A stretch of 64,000 bases of DNA, from positions 15,562,001 through 15,626,000 of the forward strand of contig OZ316896.1 of the NCBI GenBank assembly GCA_973895155.1. The letters run 5' to 3'. A program made the translations under genes and the position numbers. The notes below the pieces were generated by a model. That model searched no databases. It had not been told where the DNA came from and worked only from the letters and a program-made list of their open reading frames with translations. Source of the DNA: Marsupella aquatica. Lineage: Eukaryota; Marchantiophyta. Below are positions 60,150 through 64,000 of the stretch, piece by piece (the first letter of the stretch is position 1; the number at the start of each line of letters is the position of its first letter).

Positions 60150-61303
60150 GCATTAAGATCCATTACCCTGTCAAGTAAAGCATTCCTGGCCAGCTTGGTG
60201 ATTTTGGTGTGGCATGTAGTACTGGGTTGGAAGCCCATAGCCCGTTCTCTCTCCTCAGGACTAGGTTCATCCCTTGTACCGGTAGAATGTCGGTAAACCA
60301 GGCCAGGACCATCACCCTGAAAAGCATGTGCACCTGGAAAGGACACAAATGTAGGCCAAGCAGCATGGGGCTATCCAATGGTATTGGCTGGATACCAAGG
60401 TGCTGGCTCTCGCCATGTAACTGGTTGGCAAGAACTGTCAGGATCCAAAATCTGGTCCACTATGAGGTTAGTGTCCCTGGATGTGTGGTGAAGAGCTAAC
60501 TCCAACAAGGAAGGTGGTGCAAGGTTAGTCCAAAAGTTACGAAGACGATGTGCATAAGAACCACAGTGTACTGCATCAATGAGAAGGGGTGGTCCCAAGT
60601 AGTGTTGGACCACACTGAAATCCTCTTTGACCTGTGGACGCTGGTCAAACTGAGATGGAGTATTCTCAATGATATAACCAACAACATGATAAAGGGATTG
60701 AGCCCAAGTGAGAATCTGAACCAATGCTGTGAAAAGGCCAGAACGAGAATCATGCAGTCCAGCACCGTGACCAACAGCTGAAAACCCTTGGCATTCCCAA
60801 CCAGCTATGATCAAATCAAGGGAGCCAAGAAGGGTTAAGTGCCGGTGCTGGACAAGCTGGATATCTGGAGGAAAGAAAGAAAATGCAAACTTCCATGCAC
60901 TGTGCGGAAACTGCTGGGGAAATTGCTCTAAAAATTCCAGCAGGCGGGATTCAACCACTTGCCTTGCACCTGGATCAATGTCCACGTAGATGTACTGCTT
61001 CACCACCATGCCAGACTATAGGAGAGCTTCCAGGCCTGTAGAAATGCCACCAAAAAGCTCAAGCAATGTAAGGCCATCCGGAGGAGGAGTCCATGTAACT
61101 GGTGCACTCAAGATTGGGGCTATTGGTTGTCCATTGTGCTGCTCAAGGTCCTCAAATTTGCGCAATGCAGCCACCAAAGGTCCATGGGCTGCTTGGAGCC
61201 GTTGTACCACCTCTGGTTGATGATCCACGTTGCTGGAAAGTGTTGCTATACGTGCAGCAGCATGTGCAGTAGCCACCTCATCATCATCCTCTTCAATCCA
61301 ATC
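60097..61303 (-). pseudogene. C5-cytosine DNA methyltransferase domain embedded in the retroelement polyprotein
   Basis: C5 methyltransferases transfer methyl from S-adenosylmethionine to cytosine in DNA. The motifs appear in canonical, unrearranged order. Motif I is LLELFGGISTGLEALL (about 61017-61072), then YVDIDPGA as motif II. Motif IV is DLIIAGWECQGFS, with the catalytic Cys codon at 60791-60793. Motif VI is YIIENTPS (about 60650-60675), motif VIII is HRLRNFWTNL (about 60526-60555) and the motif IX-like ERERAMGF is at about 60231-60256. The C-terminal LARNALLDR segment resembles the end of DNMT3-type domains. Unrearranged order argues against plant DRM. The usual Pro before the catalytic Cys is Glu. 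TAG codons interrupt at 61016-61018 and 60371-60373; another at 61304-61306 marks the upstream limit. It shares the gag-protease frame, so it was made as part of Gag-Pol. Confidence 0.88.
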
Positions 61304-61306
61304 CTA

Positions 61307-62476
61307 CAATGGGTGGTTGACATAGGTAGCTGTGTGCACTACTTTCAACACACAGTGGTGAGCCATAGGTGTATGGGCACCATGCAAATCAAGTGGAATG
61401 TAGCCCAAGTGTGAGCCATCCGTATGCCAATCAACTCTGTAGTATGCATGCTCATGCCAGTTGTCAATGGTAAAACCTGGTGGGAACAAAGCCTCCTAGC
61501 CAATGAGCACATCATACGTAGTGGCATTGGTAACCAAACATCTGACTGGGAAATGCAATTCCTGATCTGTACCTCCATTAAAAGTGAGAGTGAGTAAAGT
61601 AGAACTCTCACCCAGCACATCCTCCACAGTGCCACTAGCAGTCCGAATGTGCCACCTGGATTGCTGTAAATGATCAGTCAACAGTCCCATCTTCTTGGCA
61701 AACTGAATGCCCAATATCACTGGTTGAGCACCTGTGTCTAGCATGACCACCTGAGGAGTGTGACCCTCCAACTTGACCACTGAATTCCTGTTGTCAACAA
61801 TGGCAATGGTGGTGGAAACTGAAGTCCTATCACTAGGCACCACTCTCGGCAAATGATGAGGTACCTTGTGAAGGGAGTTAGTATCCACGGTCTTTCCACT
61901 CAACAATATAGCCAGGAAAGATGGAGCAGCATGACCAGAATCAAGTGTAGCTCTGGTCACACAATCAGCAGCAATCGGTACTGGGGCAGCCAAACCAGTG
62001 GAAAAATGTAATGGAGAAGAAGAAGGTCCAGTATGTACATGAGATTGGACCTCCAAAACCGGTGTCACAGGGGCTGATGAAGAATGCAGTGAACCCTCTA
62101 GCGCTCTGATGACCGCTCTAGCATCCAGTTGTAAATCATGGCAACTGAAAAGTGGAGTTGTAAGAATCCTTTGTGCCATACTGGAGGTGAAATGCTCAAG
62201 CAGCTCAGGAGAAACAACTCCTTGTGAAATGTCAGCAGCACCTGGTGGTGGAATGGATGTAGCTGCAGCTCCCTCCCCCCTCGCCAACAAGGTGGGCTCT
62301 TCAGCAAGTGTGAGTGGCTGAATAGATTGGGGCATGATAGCCCGAGCTCCCCTGGCTCTAGTCATAGGACCGGCAGCAAGACCATCAGCCTGTACAATGC
62401 GGCGTGTGGGAGCAATACGAGAGGCAGCACTGGCCTGCTGGTAAGCAAAATAGGAAGGGCAGAATGAATCTGAAAA
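61307..62476 (-). pseudogene. Retroelement aspartic protease region
   Basis: Retroelement protease cleaves the polyprotein. The active-site motif MLDTGAQPVILG lies at about 61710-61746. It is followed by the flap region and YDVLIG at about 61499-61516, where the usual family sequence continues into the next segment. A TAG at 61496-61498 interrupts there. Downstream sequence (PPGFTIDNW, then a His-rich part) leads through an acidic linker (about 61270-61303) into the methyltransferase. The part upstream of about 61900 is low-complexity polyprotein linker. The frame is shared with gag and methyltransferase. Confidence 0.8.
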
Positions 62477-62479
62477 TTA

Positions 62480-64000
62480 TGTTGTAAGGCCAGGCTGTGG
62501 AGCAAAGGACAACACACACTCACCCATATGAGCATCAAATGGCAAGCCATAGAAAGAGCCGGGTAGAGGTGCTGAACTGTCAGTGGTGCCGGGGCCAGGG
62601 ATGGGTTGCACGTGACCAGCCGGTTGAGAAGGACCAACAGAGGCAGTTGACTTGCCTTTGATGTTGGCAAGTTGGGCACGTAGGGACTCAACCTCATGAG
62701 TCAGAGACTGGAGTTGAGTTGCCTGTGCGTTGTGAGTCTCCTTCTGAGCTGGTTGCTTCTGTTGCTGCTTGGGCGGTTTGTTGGCACTGGATGCTTTGCC
62801 ACTGGAAGGAGGAGCAGTTGATGCAGTAGGAACCCTCCTAGTTGGTGGGGGAGTGGAAGCAGGAGCATGAGGAGGGGCTTGCTGTCATAGCTGCTTCCTC
62901 TCTGGGAATTTGGCAAAACAAACTGCCTCCAAGTGACCCACTTTCCCACAAAAATCACAAGACAGGTCCTCAGCAACAATATCACATTCATTAGCCTTGT
63001 GATTGGGGTTACCACAGTAGTTGCAAGATGGCAGCATGAAAGCAGCATGGGCTGGCTTGGTCTTGGAACCATACTGTGGCACACGGGAAGGGGTGGCCAG
63101 TGTAGGGGCAGCAGATTGGTACCTGGATCGCGGTGGACGTGCAATACTGGCCTCATAATGTGCATGGGCCAACTCAAGTTTCTGAGCAGTGTCATAGACA
63201 TTGAGCAGGGTGTAGCTGTCTCCAAACTCTGAGAATACTTGCTGCAATACTTGCGAATGGAGAGCTGGTGTGCCCTCCAATGCGCGAAGATAGCGATGAG
63301 CAGCTTCCAGGTCAGTGATGCTCTGGGTGTCCTCCTTCAGCTTGAGAAGCCGGTGATACATCATCTTCAATGTTTCATCGCGCTGCCGCACAAAGGTGGC
63401 CAACTGCATGATTTTGTCAGCACTCTTGATTGGGAATTCCAATTTAAGAACCTGGAAAAACTCAGCCACTGGATCAGCAAAGGCAGGGAAATCAATGGTG
63501 GGATAAATGCCTGATGTAGCCTGTGCCAAGATAATGGGAGTAACTGGCGCCGTGGTAGGAACTGGAGTAGGAGGGGAAGTGGCAGGAGCAGTAGCATGGG
63601 TTGCAATGGTATTCTATAAGGCCAATTGTGAGGCTGCCGCAATTGCACTGGCATAGGCAGGGTTAGGCAATTGCATGACAGCAAGCAGCCGTTGAGAGTG
63701 CTACTCATACACATCCAAAGCCTCATGGTGCACATACCTAGCTAGCTGCTTAAATGCAAATGCATTTGTGAAATTGCTGCCGTACTTCAACTCCAATTCG
63801 TAAATGATAGTGTAAAAAATGGATTTGAACTCACGCAAAGAAACAGTGCCTGGCCGCCCACTGAAGCGCTCAATGTGGCCAGATGAGTGACTGGCATCCA
63901 CGCTGTATGTCGGTGAAGCTGGAACAATCACTGATGCAGAAGGAGTAAAGGGCAAAGAAGCGATAGTAGGCTTTGGGGTAGTGGTGAAGCGACCGCCAAA
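62480..64000 (-). pseudogene. Retroelement gag with two CCHC zinc knuckles (5' end outside window)
   Basis: Gag forms the particle and binds element RNA. The frame is open to the window edge, so the start is missing. A capsid-like helical region lies at about 63250-63480 (HRLLKLKEDTQSITDLEAAH, LRALEGTPAL). Two CX2CX4HX4C knuckles follow at about 62913-63026 (CNYCGNPNHKANEC and CDFCGKVGHLEAVC). Beyond them is a Pro/Gln/Ser-rich linker with a short heptad-like segment (SLTHEVESLRAQLANIKG, about 62648-62704). In-frame stops are TAG at 63701-63703, TAG at 63614-63616, TGA at 62885-62887 and TAA at 62477-62479. All can be derived from Gln or Arg codons by one C-to-T change. Confidence 0.85.

Larger units (their letters stand above)
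56459..64000 (-). mobile_element. Ty3/gypsy-type retrotransposon carrying a C5 DNA methyltransferase and a PHD finger (3' part; inactive)
   Basis: Coding order on the minus strand from the right edge is gag with two CCHC knuckles, aspartic protease, C5-cytosine methyltransferase, reverse transcriptase/RNase H, and integrase with a C-terminal PHD finger. RT and integrase before the 3' end put it in the Ty3/gypsy order. Gag is open to the window edge, so the 5' LTR and gag start lie outside. A G-rich polypurine-like tract (minus-strand TCTGGGGGGGG, about 57176-57187) marks the beginning of the 3' terminal region. A 175-bp direct repeat (56459-56634 and 56997-57170) lies beyond it and is probably part of the LTR. 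Gag, protease and methyltransferase share one reading frame, RT/RNase H lies in another, and integrase is back in the first. Nine in-frame stops and one mutational frameshift make this copy defective. Confidence 0.9.

Noticed and set aside
60097-61303. Plant DRM-type methyltransferase or a host gene captured by nested insertion
   Set aside because: Motif order is canonical, while DRM proteins have rearranged motifs. The domain is in frame with the upstream gag-protease and lacks introns or its own start context, so it belongs to the polyprotein.
58049-63703. In-frame TAG codons as a sign of a recoded genetic code (TAG = Gln, as in some ulvophyte algae)
   Set aside because: The bHLH gene ends at a genuine TAG directly after its conserved domain, and the CLASSY-like exons contain no in-frame TAG. 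The stops are confined to a decaying retroelement that also has a frameshift and catalytic-site changes.

Overview
The window reads as nuclear DNA of a land plant with a large, repeat-rich genome. This rests on three points: an intron-containing bHLH gene of the plant bHLH95/ZHOUPI type, a seven-exon SNF2 ATPase gene of the plant-specific CLASSY/DRD1 type, and three classes of plant-like retroelement separated by long stretches without genes. The protein sequences fit a seed-free lineage (bryophyte, lycophyte or fern) better than a crop or model angiosperm, but that placement is an impression and not a proof.

Layout. 1-15.6 kb is non-coding and dominated by short tandem arrays. It contains, on the minus strand at 2.07-3.9 kb, a truncated inverted copy of the 5' part of the CLASSY-like gene, a tRNA-derived SINE candidate at 7.8 kb, and a long array of ~85-bp repeats (14.66-15.48 kb) that runs into the promoter of the CLASSY-like gene. 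15.7-22.3 kb (+) is the CLASSY/DRD1-like gene, reconstructed as 7 coding exons and 1240 residues with matching splice phases. 22.3-43 kb is non-coding, with many two- or three-copy tandem duplications and a decayed LINE at 27.5-28.75 kb. 43.2-49.2 kb (+) is the leader and gene of a 560-residue bHLH95/ZHOUPI-like transcription factor in three exons. 49.99-50.72 kb (-) may hold a small two-exon gene of unknown family. 50.7-56.4 kb is non-coding with further tandem duplications.

56.46-64.0 kb (-) is the 3' portion of a Ty3/gypsy-type retrotransposon whose 5' end lies beyond the right edge. Its order is gag (two CCHC knuckles), aspartic protease, a C5-cytosine DNA methyltransferase domain, reverse transcriptase/RNase H, and integrase ending in a PHD finger. 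The methyltransferase lies between protease and RT in the same reading frame as gag-protease, so it is a genuine part of the polyprotein and not a nested gene. The copy is dead: nine in-frame stops, each explicable by one C-to-T change and seven of them CAG to TAG, plus a frameshift between RNase H and integrase. This is the most interesting object in the window: a retroelement carrying both a DNA-methylation writer and a probable histone reader. Retrotransposon-borne C5 methyltransferases have been reported in dinoflagellates and the charophyte Klebsormidium (de Mendoza and colleagues, 2018, cited from memory); whether this family is the same lineage needs a search I cannot run.

The two themes meet. 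CLASSY/DRD1 proteins serve RNA-directed DNA methylation in plants, and the retroelement carries its own methyltransferase and shows decay of the kind expected from CHG methylation. A functional link between the two is only inference.
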